42,288 nt of DNA from Chitinophagaceae bacterium (GTDB lineage: Bacteria > Bacteroidota > Bacteroidia > Chitinophagales > Chitinophagaceae), in assembly GCA_013694745.1 (NCBI GenBank), contig JACDBU010000087.1, positions 1-42,288 of the forward strand, given 5' to 3'. Of the stretch, positions 25,123 through 34,480 are shown piece by piece (the first letter of the stretch is position 1; every line of letters begins with the position of its first letter). Made by a program: the position numbers and the translations under genes. The notes under the pieces are model-generated. The model worked only from the letters and a program-made list of their open reading frames with translations, was not told the DNA's origin and did no database searches.

Positions 25123-27009
25123 ATGCATTATGCCTCGGTTGAAAATATCAGTAAATCTTTCGGAATTCGAACCCTTTTTAAAAATATCAGTTTTTATGTG
25201 GAGGAAGGAGATAAAATTGCATTTGTTGCAAGAAACGGAACCGGCAAATCCACCCTCCTAAAAATAATTGCCGGACTTGATACCACTGATACCGGAACGG
25301 TGTGGGTACACAAAGATGTAAAGGTTATCATGCTGCAGCAGGATACTGTATTTGATAATGATAAATCAATCTGGGATAATGTTTTGGGCATGGATAATCC
25401 CGTGGTAAAAGTGGTAAAGGAATATGAGATGTACCTGGAAGCCGGCGGCCATGATGAAGTGAAATTGAATACGCTCATAGATCAGCTGGGAGAACTGAAT
25501 GCCTGGAATTTTGAAAGTGATCTGAAACAAATATTAGGCAAACTCAACCTGCATCATTTGAACGAACCCGTAAAAAATTTGAGTGGCGGGCAAAGAAAGA
25601 GAGTAGCGCTGGCGCAGGCTTTGATAGAATCACAACTGCATGAAGGCCGGTGTTTACTTATCCTTGATGAACCAACGAATCACCTTGATGTTGAAATGAT
25701 AGAATGGCTGGAGAACTTTTTATCTTCCCAAAAAAGTACTTTACTGCTGGTAACCCATGACCGTTATTTTTTAGATACGGTTTGCAACGAGATCATAGAG
25801 ATTGATGATGAAAAATTGTACGTGTACACGGGGAATTATGATTATTTTTTGGAGCAAAAATCATTACGCCTCGAGGTACAACAAAGTGAGTTGCAAAAAG
25901 ATAAAAATATTTTCAGGAAAGAGCTGGAGTGGATGCGAAAGCAGCCAAAAGCAAGAACCACAAAATCAAAAAGCAGGCAGGACGCTTTTACACAGATAGA
26001 GGAAAGGGTAAGTCAGCAAAAAGATAACCTGGAAGTTTCCCTGCAGGTAAAAATGACGCGCCTGGGAGGAAAAGTTATAGAGCTGAAAAAAGTTTATAAA
26101 AGTTATGGCGATAAGCCCATCATCAAAGGGTTTGACTATACTTTTAAAAGAGGTGAGCGCATTGGTATCGTTGGCAAAAATGGTGTAGGCAAATCAACCT
26201 TTTTAAAGATTGCACTGGGAACAGAACCGCCTGACAGCGGGAAGATCAACCATGGTGATACCGTTGTGTTTGGCAATTTTGCACAGGAAGGTTTACAATA
26301 TAAAGAAGATAAAAGAGCGATAGAATATGTGAAAGATTTCGCCGAATTTTTTCCGCTGGCGGATGGCAGCAAGATCAGCGCTTCGCAGTTTATGGAAAAA
26401 TTTGGATTCAATGCACAACAACAATTTACCCCGCTGAGCAAATTGAGCGGCGGCGAAAAAAGAAGATTGCATCTTTTAAGCGTATTGTTTCTCAATCCAA
26501 ATTTTTTAATTCTTGATGAGCCTACGAACGATCTTGACCTGCAAACTTTAAGAACGCTGGAAGAATTTTTAAAAGATTTCCCCGGATGCATTTTGATCGT
26601 AAGTCACGATCGCTATTTTATGGATCGTGTAGTGGACCATTTATTTGCCTTTGAAGGCGATGGTATAATCAAAGATTTTCCCGGAAATTATTCTGAATAC
26701 AGGGAATGGAAAGAGAAAGAAGAAACAGGCAATGAGCAAGTGGCAATTAAGAAACAAAACATACAACCAGTTACAAAACCGGTAGTTGTAAATGAGAAAC
26801 CAAAGTTTTCATTCAAAGAAAAACAGGAGTTTGAAAAGCTGGAAAAAGAAATGCCGGCCCTGCAAAAAGAAAAAATAATGCTGGAGGAAAAAATGAATAC
26901 CGGCCTGGGTTATGATGCGTTACAAAAAGCTTCAGAAAGAATTAACGAGATCATTAAATTGATGGATGTAAAAGAAACGCGGTGGCTTGAACTGAGCGAA
27001 AAGATGTGA
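25123..27009 (+). CDS. ABC-F family ATPase
   Basis: Soluble twin-ATPase protein of the ABC-F family, whose members act on the ribosome in translation or antibiotic protection; there is no membrane domain. The 628 residues contain two ABC cassettes. The first has Walker A ARNGTGKST (36-44), signature LSGGQRKRVALAQAL and Walker B CLLILDEPTNHLD. The second has GKNGVGKST, LSGGEKRRLHLLSVL and FLILDEPTNDLD. The linker around 240-310 is charged (FRKELEWMRKQPKARTTKSKS), and the C-terminus from 560 is Lys/Glu-rich and likely coiled coil, as in Uup-type proteins. It diverges from the glycan locus. Uup-like versus another ABC-F subgroup is not settled. Confidence 0.94.
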   Translation: MHYASVENISKSFGIRTLFKNISFYVEEGDKIAFVARNGTGKSTLLKIIAGLDTTDTGTVWVHKDVKVIMLQQDTVFDNDKSIWDNVLGMDNPVVKVVKEYEMYLEAGGHDEVKLNTLIDQLGELNAWNFESDLKQILGKLNLHHLNEPVKNLSGGQRKRVALAQALIESQLHEGRCLLILDEPTNHLDVEMIEWLENFLSSQKSTLLLVTHDRYFLDTVCNEIIEIDDEKLYVYTGNYDYFLEQKSLRLEVQQSELQKDKNIFRKELEWMRKQPKARTTKSKSRQDAFTQIEERVSQQKDNLEVSLQVKMTRLGGKVIELKKVYKSYGDKPIIKGFDYTFKRGERIGIVGKNGVGKSTFLKIALGTEPPDSGKINHGDTVVFGNFAQEGLQYKEDKRAIEYVKDFAEFFPLADGSKISASQFMEKFGFNAQQQFTPLSKLSGGEKRRLHLLSVLFLNPNFLILDEPTNDLDLQTLRTLEEFLKDFPGCILIVSHDRYFMDRVVDHLFAFEGDGIIKDFPGNYSEYREWKEKEETGNEQVAIKKQNIQPVTKPVVVNEKPKFSFKEKQEFEKLEKEMPALQKEKIMLEEKMNTGLGYDALQKASERINEIIKLMDVKETRWLELSEKM

Positions 27010-27127
27010 GTGCTGAAATTAAAAGTTATGTGATAAGTAGCAAAGACTTTGCATTTTTATGCTGATTTTGTATATTGTATTCGCCAACCAATTAACCAAT
27101 TAACATACCTACATCTCAACCAAGCTC

Positions 27128-28321
27128 ATGAACCAGCGCTTTTATTCACTTGATGTTTTTCGGGGGGCAACGGTTGCATTAATGATACTCGTAAATAACC
27201 CGGGTTCGTGGGATCATATTTACACACCGCTTGAACATGCACCCTGGCACGGCTGCACACCCACAGATCTTGTATTTCCCTTTTTTTTATTCGCTGTTGG
27301 CAACGCGCTGGCCTTCGTGATGCCGCGGCTTGAAGTGGCAGGTAGTAAAATATTCTGGCAGAAGATCATCAAAAGAACCCTGCTCATTTTTTTTATTGGC
27401 CTGGCGTTAAACTGGATGCCTTTTATAAAATGGAATGCGGATGATCATATTGTTTTTAAACCCTGGCAATTTATCGATGCCGACGGAAACGCTGCAGGGG
27501 TAAGGATCCTGGGCGTATTACAACGTATTGCGCTGGCTTATTTTTTTGCATCGGTGATCATTTATTTTTTTAAGATACGCGGCGCCTTTGTTGCTGCCGG
27601 GGTAATATTATTAGGTTATTGGTTCCTGTGTGTTGCGGGCAACCCTGCAGATCCCTTCAGCCTTAACGGTTGGTTTGGAACTGCAGTTGACAGGAATATT
27701 TTGGGAGATGCACACATGTACCATGGCGAAATTGTAAATGGCAAAGCCGTGATTTTTGATCCCGAGGGATTGATGAGTTTATTCGCTGCAATTGTGCAGG
27801 TGATCTTTGGTTATTTTGCCGGCGATTACATCATCAAAAAAGGCAAGACACATGAAATGGTCAATGGTCTTTTTGTTGCAGGGTGTGTATTGATCTTTGC
27901 CGGTTATTGCTGGGATATGGTTTTCCCCATCAATAAAAAGATCTGGACCAGCTCCTACACCATCTACACAACAGGCCTGGCCTTACTAAGCCTGTCGGTT
28001 TTAATTTATATTATTGAATTTAAAAACTGGCGGGGATGGTGGAGTAAATTCTTTGATGTGTTTGGAAAAAACCCGTTGTTTATTTTTATGCTGAGCGGCA
28101 TATTGCCGAGGGTACTGGCGCTCATCCGCATCCCGAATGGATTGAACCCCGCCGGCAAGCCCGCATACCTTACTCCTTTTGGATGGTTTTACGATCACGT
28201 ATGCAAACCAGTTTCTGCTAACCCCAACAATGGTTCCCTGCTTTATGCAATTATAATGATAATGATGTACTGGGTTATTGTATGGTGGATGGACCGCAAA
28301 AAAATCTATGTGAAAGTTTAA
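27128..28321 (+). CDS. DUF5009/HGSNAT-like membrane acyltransferase
   Basis: Integral membrane protein of the family related to heparan-alpha-glucosaminide N-acetyltransferase and bacterial NagX. The 397 residues open with RFYSLDVFRGATVALMILVN and GCTPTDLVFPFFLFAVGNAL, the hallmark N-terminal segments, and contain about ten to eleven hydrophobic spans with RILGVLQRIALAYFF around 125-140. HGSNAT relatives move acetyl groups across the membrane to amino sugars; the bacterial substrate is not known. It stands alone, 118 bases after the ABC-F gene, and converges on the aldose epimerase gene with a 120-base gap that shows no gene. Confidence 0.87.
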   Translation: MNQRFYSLDVFRGATVALMILVNNPGSWDHIYTPLEHAPWHGCTPTDLVFPFFLFAVGNALAFVMPRLEVAGSKIFWQKIIKRTLLIFFIGLALNWMPFIKWNADDHIVFKPWQFIDADGNAAGVRILGVLQRIALAYFFASVIIYFFKIRGAFVAAGVILLGYWFLCVAGNPADPFSLNGWFGTAVDRNILGDAHMYHGEIVNGKAVIFDPEGLMSLFAAIVQVIFGYFAGDYIIKKGKTHEMVNGLFVAGCVLIFAGYCWDMVFPINKKIWTSSYTIYTTGLALLSLSVLIYIIEFKNWRGWWSKFFDVFGKNPLFIFMLSGILPRVLALIRIPNGLNPAGKPAYLTPFGWFYDHVCKPVSANPNNGSLLYAIIMIMMYWVIVWWMDRKKIYVKV

Positions 28322-28441
28322 TTTTGAAAATGTCCATTAACCTCTAGAAAAAATTGGTTTTAAAAAGATAACGGTAATGGATAATATTTTTTACGGAACA
28401 CGATTTTTAAAATGCAGAAAATATTTTTATGAACATACAAA

Positions 28442-29398
28442 TCAGGGCAGCAATTTTATTTTGTAGGCGGTTTTAAAGGTGACAGTTTCACGGGGAGATA
28501 AAACTTTCAAGCCCATCCCGTTATTAAATGCATCCGGCGCAGAACTTATATTTTCCAGGGCAATACTGTTGCGGTGGGGTGGGGTATAGATTTGTAAATA
28601 CGGATAAGATTCTTCAGGATGAATTTCTACTTCGATCTTTTTCAAGGGGTTTCTCAATACACACATAGGCTGGCATTCCGCGAAATTCAGGGTGTAGCAA
28701 TTATCAAGAAAAGTGTTGCTAACTAATTTCAATGAACCATATTCTTCAAAGCGTGTAAGCTTTCCCGTTGGTATCAGTTCACTGTCAAATTCAACCAGTT
28801 CTTTTGATTGAAATTCAAGCTGCAGGTCATCAATTTTATCACCCAAAGTAAAATAAGGATGCCAGCCATCCTGTATCGGGATAAGGCCTTCATCTCTATT
28901 GGCGGACTCTGTTATTACAGACAATTTATTTTCTTTTTCCAGCCGGTAAGTAACGGTGCAATCGTATTTAAACGGGTAACCCGGATCACTACCCCGGTAG
29001 TCATATTTCATGGAAACTGAGGCCTGCTGGTCATCTGCACCACATTGCGTAACGGTAAAAGACTGGTCGTACAATTCGCCATGCAGGGCATTATTTCCCA
29101 AATAAAATTTTTGGATCTGGTAATCCTTCTCCGCAAAATGGTATTTGCCTTTGTTGATCCTGCAAACAAATGGAGAGAGCTTGCATCCTAAAAATCCTTT
29201 TCCGGTAACATTTTTTTTAAAATCATCAGCGCTTACAAAACTATCTATCACATTTACTTTTTCCCCATTTTTTAAAACTACAAACGCATGAAGAATGCAG
29301 GCGCATGATGGAACTACTTCTGCATAAGTGCCGGTTGTATCATCTTTCAAAACAACTTTATCAAATCCATCTTCGGTTATATTTTGAACACTGAACAT
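28442..29398 (-). CDS. Aldose 1-epimerase (galactose mutarotase-like)
   Basis: Predicted to interconvert alpha and beta anomers of an aldose. The 318-residue protein fits the galactose mutarotase-like beta-sandwich family: GNNALHGELYDQ (first conserved His region), DGWHPYFTLGDKIDD near 180 (second His), and ENISSAPDAFNNGMGL near the C-terminus in place of the usual E-x-MT-x-PPNAF segment. There is no signal peptide, so it acts in the cytosol. It is monocistronic by appearance. Substrate sugar is not apparent. Confidence 0.85.
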   Translation of the reverse strand: MFSVQNITEDGFDKVVLKDDTTGTYAEVVPSCACILHAFVVLKNGEKVNVIDSFVSADDFKKNVTGKGFLGCKLSPFVCRINKGKYHFAEKDYQIQKFYLGNNALHGELYDQSFTVTQCGADDQQASVSMKYDYRGSDPGYPFKYDCTVTYRLEKENKLSVITESANRDEGLIPIQDGWHPYFTLGDKIDDLQLEFQSKELVEFDSELIPTGKLTRFEEYGSLKLVSNTFLDNCYTLNFAECQPMCVLRNPLKKIEVEIHPEESYPYLQIYTPPHRNSIALENISSAPDAFNNGMGLKVLSPRETVTFKTAYKIKLLP

Positions 29399-29458
29399 TC
29401 TCAGGATTTAGGTTTGAAAACTAAAAGTACACAACCGGCCTGGTATTAACATGTTCTT

Positions 29459-30568
29459 TTACAAGGGAACTTTGGAAGGCGCGGATTCCAGGATCTTCAT
29501 AACCATTTTTTCTTCCGTTGTAAGATCCGCTTTGTTATCATCGGTTAAAATTTCATCCAGCTTTTCCGTATATTTTTCAAGATTTTTGCTTTCGTACAAA
29601 GATAAAATAAGGGGATGCACATAATATTTTTTACATACCGTGCGGGTATTACCTAATTGTTCTGAAACCATATCTAGGGCTTCTACTATGCGTTTCTTTG
29701 TTTCTGTAACCGTATCGCAACAACCTACTGATTTCAACGCAAGAAATGCCTGCACCGTACCACCCCATGTTCTGAAATCTTTTGCGGTAAAATCGCCGGA
29801 GCTCAGCCTCCGTATGTATTCATTCACCATTCCGGAATCGATGGAATGCCGGTTACCGGCGGCATCAAAATATTGAAACAATTCTTTGCCGGGGATATCC
29901 CTGCATTTTTTTACAATATTGGAAAGCTTTTTATTTTTTATACTGATATCGTGTGGCACACCTTTCTTGCCGATAAAAGAAAATCGCAATTTATTGCCTT
30001 CAAATTTTACGTGTTTATCTTTTAGCGTAGTTAAACCATAAGAACCATACAGTTTTTCATAAAAATTATTACCAACGCGTATGTTGGTACGTTCCATTAA
30101 ACTAACTACGGCTGCCAAAACTTTTTCCTGAGGAAGCTCGGGTAAGGAAAGATCTTTTTCTATTTGCAAACGTATAGCAGGCAGGGCTTTCCCAAAATCA
30201 TGGAGGCGATAAAATTTCGTATGATTTCTCAGCTTGTTCCAGTCAGCATGGTATTTATATTGTTTTCTTTCTTTTATATCAAGCCCGGTAACCTGCAAAT
30301 GACCATTCTCTTTTGGGCATATCCATACATTTGTCCACGCAGGCGGAATTACCAAATGCTTTATCCGCAATAATTCTTCATCATCATCAACTTTTTTATC
30401 CTTAAAAAAATATTGGAATTTCTCCCCGCTCTTTACCCGGGTTATGCCGGGTTCGGTATCACTCACATAAACAAGGTTAACAGCCCTGGCGCTTTTTTCT
30501 GCATCATGGACAATACTTTCCAGTTTTTTCTTTGATAATTGTAAAGGTTCACCAGGGGCTACGGTCAT
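29459..30568 (-). CDS. Type IB DNA topoisomerase (poxvirus-like)
   Basis: Relaxes supercoiled DNA through a transient 3'-phosphotyrosyl nick. The ATG at 30568 gives 369 residues; a TTG two codons earlier is less likely. The N-terminal domain covers about residues 30-115 (KHLVIPPAWTNVWICPKENGH). The catalytic domain has RTNIRVGNNFYEKLYGSYG, KGVPHDI, and DFRTWGGTVQAFLAL with a catalytic arginine. The probable active-site tyrosine is in CKKYYVHPLIL near 325. Bacterial TopIB enzymes of this size are patchily distributed. No integrase or mobile genes are adjacent, so this copy looks resident. Confidence 0.93.
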   Translation of the reverse strand: MTVAPGEPLQLSKKKLESIVHDAEKSARAVNLVYVSDTEPGITRVKSGEKFQYFFKDKKVDDDEELLRIKHLVIPPAWTNVWICPKENGHLQVTGLDIKERKQYKYHADWNKLRNHTKFYRLHDFGKALPAIRLQIEKDLSLPELPQEKVLAAVVSLMERTNIRVGNNFYEKLYGSYGLTTLKDKHVKFEGNKLRFSFIGKKGVPHDISIKNKKLSNIVKKCRDIPGKELFQYFDAAGNRHSIDSGMVNEYIRRLSSGDFTAKDFRTWGGTVQAFLALKSVGCCDTVTETKKRIVEALDMVSEQLGNTRTVCKKYYVHPLILSLYESKNLEKYTEKLDEILTDDNKADLTTEEKMVMKILESAPSKVPL

Positions 30569-30739
30569 AATCAACTTTTATCTTAATGTAATTTATAATT
30601 ATATAGAAAGTATTGTGCCTGATTGAATTCATTTATATTTTGCAGGCATTTTTTTCTTACAACACATGGTAAAATTTTGATTGAGGAAATAATTCTACAG
30701 GATATTTAAAAATCTTACTTTACCTGCTACTTTTATAAC

Positions 30740-31336
30740 ATGAATTATCTCGCTCATGCTTACCTTTCTTTCCACCAGCCGGAAATTCTTGTAGGCAATA
30801 TGATAAGCGATCACGTTAAAGGGAAAAAGAAATTTGATTATTCTGCCGGCGTGCAAAAAGGCATTTCACTGCACCGCGCCATTGATGAATTTACTGACAA
30901 CCATCCCGCCACGCATTTTGCAAAACAATATTACAGACCTGCATACCGCTTGTATGCCGGCGCTTTTATTGATGTGGTATATGATTATTTTTTAGCCTGT
31001 GATAACAATGTTTTTCCAACAGAAAATGTTTTAGAAGATTTTGCACGGGAAGTTTACCAGGTTTTAGAAGATCATTATAGTGTTTTACCCGAACGGTTTC
31101 AAAAAATGTTCCCTTACATGAAAAAGCATGACTGGCTTTATAATTACCGGCTAAAGGAAGGCCTGGAAAAAAGTTTCGGTGGCCTGGTTTACCGTGCGGC
31201 GTACCTGCATGATTCTGCAACAGCTTTTGATATATTTAATACAAATTATCCAGCGCTGAAAAAAGCATACGAAAGTTTTTTCCCCGACCTGAAAATATAT
31301 TCTTTAGACCGCCTTGACAACCTTATGCATGGTTGA
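30740..31336 (+). CDS. ACP phosphodiesterase (AcpH/DUF479 family)
   Basis: Predicted to remove 4'-phosphopantetheine from acyl carrier protein. The 198-residue length matches AcpH. The opening MNYLAHAYLSF, followed by LVGNMISDHVKG and GISLHRAIDEFTDNHP, is the diagnostic family pattern: its His/Asp residues form the metal-dependent site of an HD-like helical fold. DVVYDYFLACD near residue 80 supplies further conserved aspartates. It stands upstream of the DUF2911 gene with 32 bases between stop and the chosen ATG. The physiological need for ACP turnover in this organism is not shown by context. Confidence 0.9.
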   Translation: MNYLAHAYLSFHQPEILVGNMISDHVKGKKKFDYSAGVQKGISLHRAIDEFTDNHPATHFAKQYYRPAYRLYAGAFIDVVYDYFLACDNNVFPTENVLEDFAREVYQVLEDHYSVLPERFQKMFPYMKKHDWLYNYRLKEGLEKSFGGLVYRAAYLHDSATAFDIFNTNYPALKKAYESFFPDLKIYSLDRLDNLMHG

Positions 31337-31343
31337 ATCGATC

Positions 31344-31351
31344 TATCTTTG
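31344..31351 (+). promoter_or_regulatory. Putative -7 box (TATCTTTG) before the DUF2911 gene
   Basis: A full TAnnTTTG match 17 bases upstream of the chosen ATG at 31369. There is no TTTG at 19-21 bases upstream. It supports the ATG at 31369 over an in-frame start at 31333 that precedes the box. Confidence 0.35.
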
Positions 31352-31368
31352 TTATACAATTTGAAATC

Positions 31369-31938
31369 ATGAAAAGAATTATCACGTTTGCGTTATTAGC
31401 AATTAGCCTGAATACAATTGCACAATTACCTGCTTCCAAGCTGCCTCCATTAGACAAGTCTCCCATGGACATGAGCTACTATCCGGCGAATTATCCTTTG
31501 CTTAAGATACAGGATAAAATAACGGAGCCACTTGTGATGCGTTTAATATACAGCAGGCCACAACTTAATGGCCGCCGGGTTTTTGGCGAATTGCAGGAAT
31601 ATGGTAAAGTATGGCGGCTTGGTGCAAACGAAGCTACCGAAATTGAATTTTTTAAAGACGTGAGGATCTCCGGAAAAAAAATAAAAAAAGGGCGCTATAC
31701 CCTGGATTGTATCCCGTACCCGGAGAAGTGGACAATAATACTTAACAAGGAAACGGATACTTGGGGAAGTTTTAAGTATGAACAATCAAAAGATATTTTG
31801 CGTACAGATGTGCCGGTAATTAAAAATGAGAACAATGAAGCTCTTACAATAGTTTTTGAAAAATCGGCCACCGGCGCAATTATGCTTATGTATTGGGATG
31901 ATGTTAAAACCGTTTTACCGATAGAATTCAAAAATTAA
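31369..31938 (+). CDS. Secreted DUF2911 protein
   Basis: A 189-residue exported protein of unknown function, common in Bacteroidota. The ATG at 31369 is chosen because it starts a clean signal peptide (MKRIITFALLAISLNTIAQ), which the longer frame from 31333 would block. The mature part has the DUF2911 features: RPQLNGRRVFGELQEYGKVWR near 60-80, LGANEATEIEF, then GRYTLDCIPYPEKWTIILN and DTWGSFKYEQSKDILR. The fold is probably all-beta. No function is assigned to the family. Confidence 0.88.
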   Translation: MKRIITFALLAISLNTIAQLPASKLPPLDKSPMDMSYYPANYPLLKIQDKITEPLVMRLIYSRPQLNGRRVFGELQEYGKVWRLGANEATEIEFFKDVRISGKKIKKGRYTLDCIPYPEKWTIILNKETDTWGSFKYEQSKDILRTDVPVIKNENNEALTIVFEKSATGAIMLMYWDDVKTVLPIEFKN

Positions 31939-32040
31939 CGCTTCTTAGCACACTTCTAAGCCGTTATTCTATAAAACTTAGAAATTATTTGTGACCTTTG
32001 TAATTGCACACTACAAACCACAAACTACAAACTTTTAAAT

Positions 32041-33234
32041 ATGAAGATCGCAACAAAACTTATTCATTCAGGCGTAGAACCAGATCCATCGACGGGTGCT
32101 ATCATGACCCCGATTTTTCAGACTTCAACATACGTTCAATCTTCGCCCGGAGATCATAAAGGTTACGAATATGCTCGAACACAAAATCCAACACGCAATG
32201 CATTGCAAAATGCGCTTGCAGCGATAGAAAATGGAAAATTCGGCTTGTGTTTCAGCAGTGGAATGGCAGCTACCGATGCCGTGATAAAATTATTGAACCC
32301 GGGAGATGAGGTGATCGCAGCAAGTGATATGTATGGCGGCACCTATCGCCTGTTTACAAAGATCTTTGAAAAATATGGATTGAAATTTCATTTCATTGAT
32401 ATGCAGTATCCTAATAATATAAAAAATTATATCAATCTAAATACAAAACTCATCTGGACAGAAACGCCCACCAACCCAATGATGAATATTACGGATATCG
32501 CCGCCGTTTCATCTATTGCAAAGGAACACAAGATCATGCTATGTGTTGATAATACATTTGCTTCCCCCTACCTGCAAAACCCACTGGATATGGGCGCCGA
32601 CATTGTTTTACATTCTGCCACAAAATATTTAGGCGGGCACAGTGATGTGGTGCATGGATGTTTAATGCTTAACGATGCTGGGCTTAATGAAAAATTACAA
32701 TTTATCCAAAACAGTTGCGGTGCCGTACCCGGTCCGCAGGATTGTTTCCTGGTTTTACGCGGATTAAAAACACTGCACCTGCGCATGCAACGGCACTGTG
32801 AGAATGGAGAAAAGATCGCACAATGGCTCCGTAAAAATCCAATGGTTGAAAACGTTTACTGGTGCGGGTTTCCTGATCATCCAAACCATGCTGTAGCAAA
32901 AAAACAAATGCGCGGTTTTGGTGGTATGATGAGTTTTACGTTAACGGATAACAGCATGGAAGCCGCAATGAAAGTGCTTTCCTCTACAAAACTTTTTTCA
33001 CTTGCCGAAAGTCTGGGCGGCGTAGAAAGTCTTATAGGCCACCCGGCGAGCATGACACACGCGAGTATTCCTAAAGAAGAAAGAATAAAAACGGGGCTCG
33101 TTGATTCATTGATACGATTGAGCGTAGGCGTTGAAGACGTTGATGACCTGATCGAAGATCTTGACCAGGCCATAGGGAAAAATGAAAGCACAGCAGTGAG
33201 TAAAAAAATTCAAAGAGAACCGGCCACTGTTTAA
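32041..33234 (+). CDS. Cys/Met metabolism PLP enzyme (cystathionine gamma-synthase/lyase type)
   Basis: PLP enzyme of the transsulfuration family, interconverting cysteine, homocysteine and cystathionine. The 397 residues include YEYARTQNPTRNALQ near 42-56 (Tyr/Arg of the neighbouring subunit), CFSSGMAATDAVI at 70-82, ETPTNPMMNITDI, and HSATKYLGGHSDV with the PLP-binding Lys195. SLAESLGGVESLIGHPASMTH near 320-340 is the substrate carboxylate-binding segment. Synthase (MetB) and lyase (Mgl/CGL) functions differ by few residues and are not separated here. The next gene begins 1 base after its stop, so they are co-transcribed. Confidence 0.93.
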   Translation: MKIATKLIHSGVEPDPSTGAIMTPIFQTSTYVQSSPGDHKGYEYARTQNPTRNALQNALAAIENGKFGLCFSSGMAATDAVIKLLNPGDEVIAASDMYGGTYRLFTKIFEKYGLKFHFIDMQYPNNIKNYINLNTKLIWTETPTNPMMNITDIAAVSSIAKEHKIMLCVDNTFASPYLQNPLDMGADIVLHSATKYLGGHSDVVHGCLMLNDAGLNEKLQFIQNSCGAVPGPQDCFLVLRGLKTLHLRMQRHCENGEKIAQWLRKNPMVENVYWCGFPDHPNHAVAKKQMRGFGGMMSFTLTDNSMEAAMKVLSSTKLFSLAESLGGVESLIGHPASMTHASIPKEERIKTGLVDSLIRLSVGVEDVDDLIEDLDQAIGKNESTAVSKKIQREPATV

Positions 33235-33235
33235 T

Positions 33236-34027
33236 ATGGAGTTCAATGCTTCAATTGATAAGGGATTAAAAAAATTTCTGGATAAAAAAGTTGACGAATA
33301 TAACCAGCCGGCATTTATTGTTAACGATCCTATCAGCATTCCCCATAGGTTCCATAAAAAACAGGATATTGAAATTGCCGGTTTTTTTGCCGCCATATTT
33401 TCATGGGGTAACCGCACCACTATTATCAATAAAAGCAAAGAGCTGCTGCATTTGATGGATAATGCGCCTTATCAATTTTGCCGTCAACATGAATCAGCTG
33501 ATCTGAAAAAACTGCTGGAATTTAAACACCGAACTTTCAATACAACTGACCTGTTATACTTCATTTCGTTTCTGAAACATCATTACACCTCCAACAGATC
33601 TTTGGAATCTGCATTTTTTAATTCTACCATTGAACAATCAAACCAGGTTGTAGAAAATGGGCTAAATCATTTTTACAACTATTTCTTTTCATTAGCCGAT
33701 GCGCCAAAAAGAACATACAAACATATTGCATCGCCTCAAAAAAATTCAAGCTGCAAAAGGTTGAATATGTATTTGCGATGGATGATACGAAAAGATGATA
33801 ATGGTGTTGATTTCGGGCTTTGGAAAAGTATTTCGCCTGCTGCCTTGATATGCCCAGTAGATGTTCACGTGGCACGGGTGGCAAAGCATTTTAAATTGCT
33901 GGAACGCAGGCAGGTTGATTGGCAGGCGGCTTTAGAGCTAACAAATAATCTTCGTAAATTAGACAGCCATGATCCCGCAAAATATGATTTTGCATTGTTT
34001 GGCCTGGGGGTAATTGAAAAATTTTAG
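33236..34027 (+). CDS. TIGR02757/DUF2400 family protein
   Basis: A 263-residue predicted cytosolic protein of a conserved family found widely in Bacteroidota. Hallmarks are YNQPAFIVNDPISIPHRF near 17-34, EIAGFFAAIFSWGNRTTIINK, KRLNMYLRWMIRKDDNGVDFGLW around 175-197, and PVDVHVARVAKHFKLLERR. The MYLRWM...VDFG and PVDVH segments recall helix-hairpin-helix DNA glycosylase folds, and some annotations note that distant likeness, but no catalytic role is known. Translation is probably coupled to the PLP enzyme (1-base gap). Confidence 0.88.
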   Translation: MEFNASIDKGLKKFLDKKVDEYNQPAFIVNDPISIPHRFHKKQDIEIAGFFAAIFSWGNRTTIINKSKELLHLMDNAPYQFCRQHESADLKKLLEFKHRTFNTTDLLYFISFLKHHYTSNRSLESAFFNSTIEQSNQVVENGLNHFYNYFFSLADAPKRTYKHIASPQKNSSCKRLNMYLRWMIRKDDNGVDFGLWKSISPAALICPVDVHVARVAKHFKLLERRQVDWQAALELTNNLRKLDSHDPAKYDFALFGLGVIEKF

Positions 34028-34046
34028 GAGCCTAAAAATTATTTGT

Positions 34047-34480
34047 ATGAACCTGACTGATAACATTGCGCAGCATATAATTGACGTGCATGCAGGAATT
34101 AACTGGACAGATGTAAATATTAAAAACACTGTACAAAATATTACTTATTCAGAAGCCTCAACCCATACTGATGCATCTGCCAATTCGATAGCAGCATTGC
34201 TGCACCACATCACTTTTTACAATGAAGTGGTATTAAAACGTATAAATGGAAATGACCCTGCAATCAATGCTGCCAATGGATTTGATGTAAATCTTCCCGC
34301 TAAGAGCTTGCTAACGCCGTAAAAAATTTCCCGGAAGAAAAATTATTTCTTCCTCTCCTGCCTGGTTCCTCAACAGCATACAAAACTTTTCATGGCGTTG
34401 TTGAACATGCGCATTACCACCTTGGACAAATAGTGATATTAAAAAATCTCATCCGGAACAAGAAACAAAATGGCAGTTAA
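34047..34480 (+). pseudogene. Broken DinB-family gene
   Basis: The first frame starts MNLTDNIAQHIIDVHAGINW, contains SIAALLHHITFYNEVVLKRI (the DinB helix with a metal-ligand His), and stops at 34320-34322 after PAKSLLTP. A second frame, entered just before that stop, reads ELANAVKNFPEEKL and then FHGVVEHAHYHLGQIVILK, which is the conserved DinB C-terminal helix with two further His ligands, ending at 34480. Intact relatives normally have some 15-20 more residues between these parts, so a small deletion with frameshift is the likely cause. It overlaps the next ATG by 11 bases. Confidence 0.85.

Noticed and set aside
28333-28381. Inverted TCCATTA/TAATGGA with extra CC/GG pairing as a bidirectional terminator between convergent genes
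   Set aside because: Stem is short and AT-rich, loop is about 30 bases, and the T run on the plus strand is interrupted. Possible but not supported well enough to list.
29459-30568. Topoisomerase IB as a tyrosine recombinase marking an integrated element
   Set aside because: The motifs (RTNIRVGN, CKKYYVHP) are those of TopIB, and no attachment-site repeats or mobile genes are adjacent.
31993-32000. GACCTTTG upstream of the PLP enzyme as a -7 box
   Set aside because: First conserved base is wrong and there is no -33 element at proper spacing.
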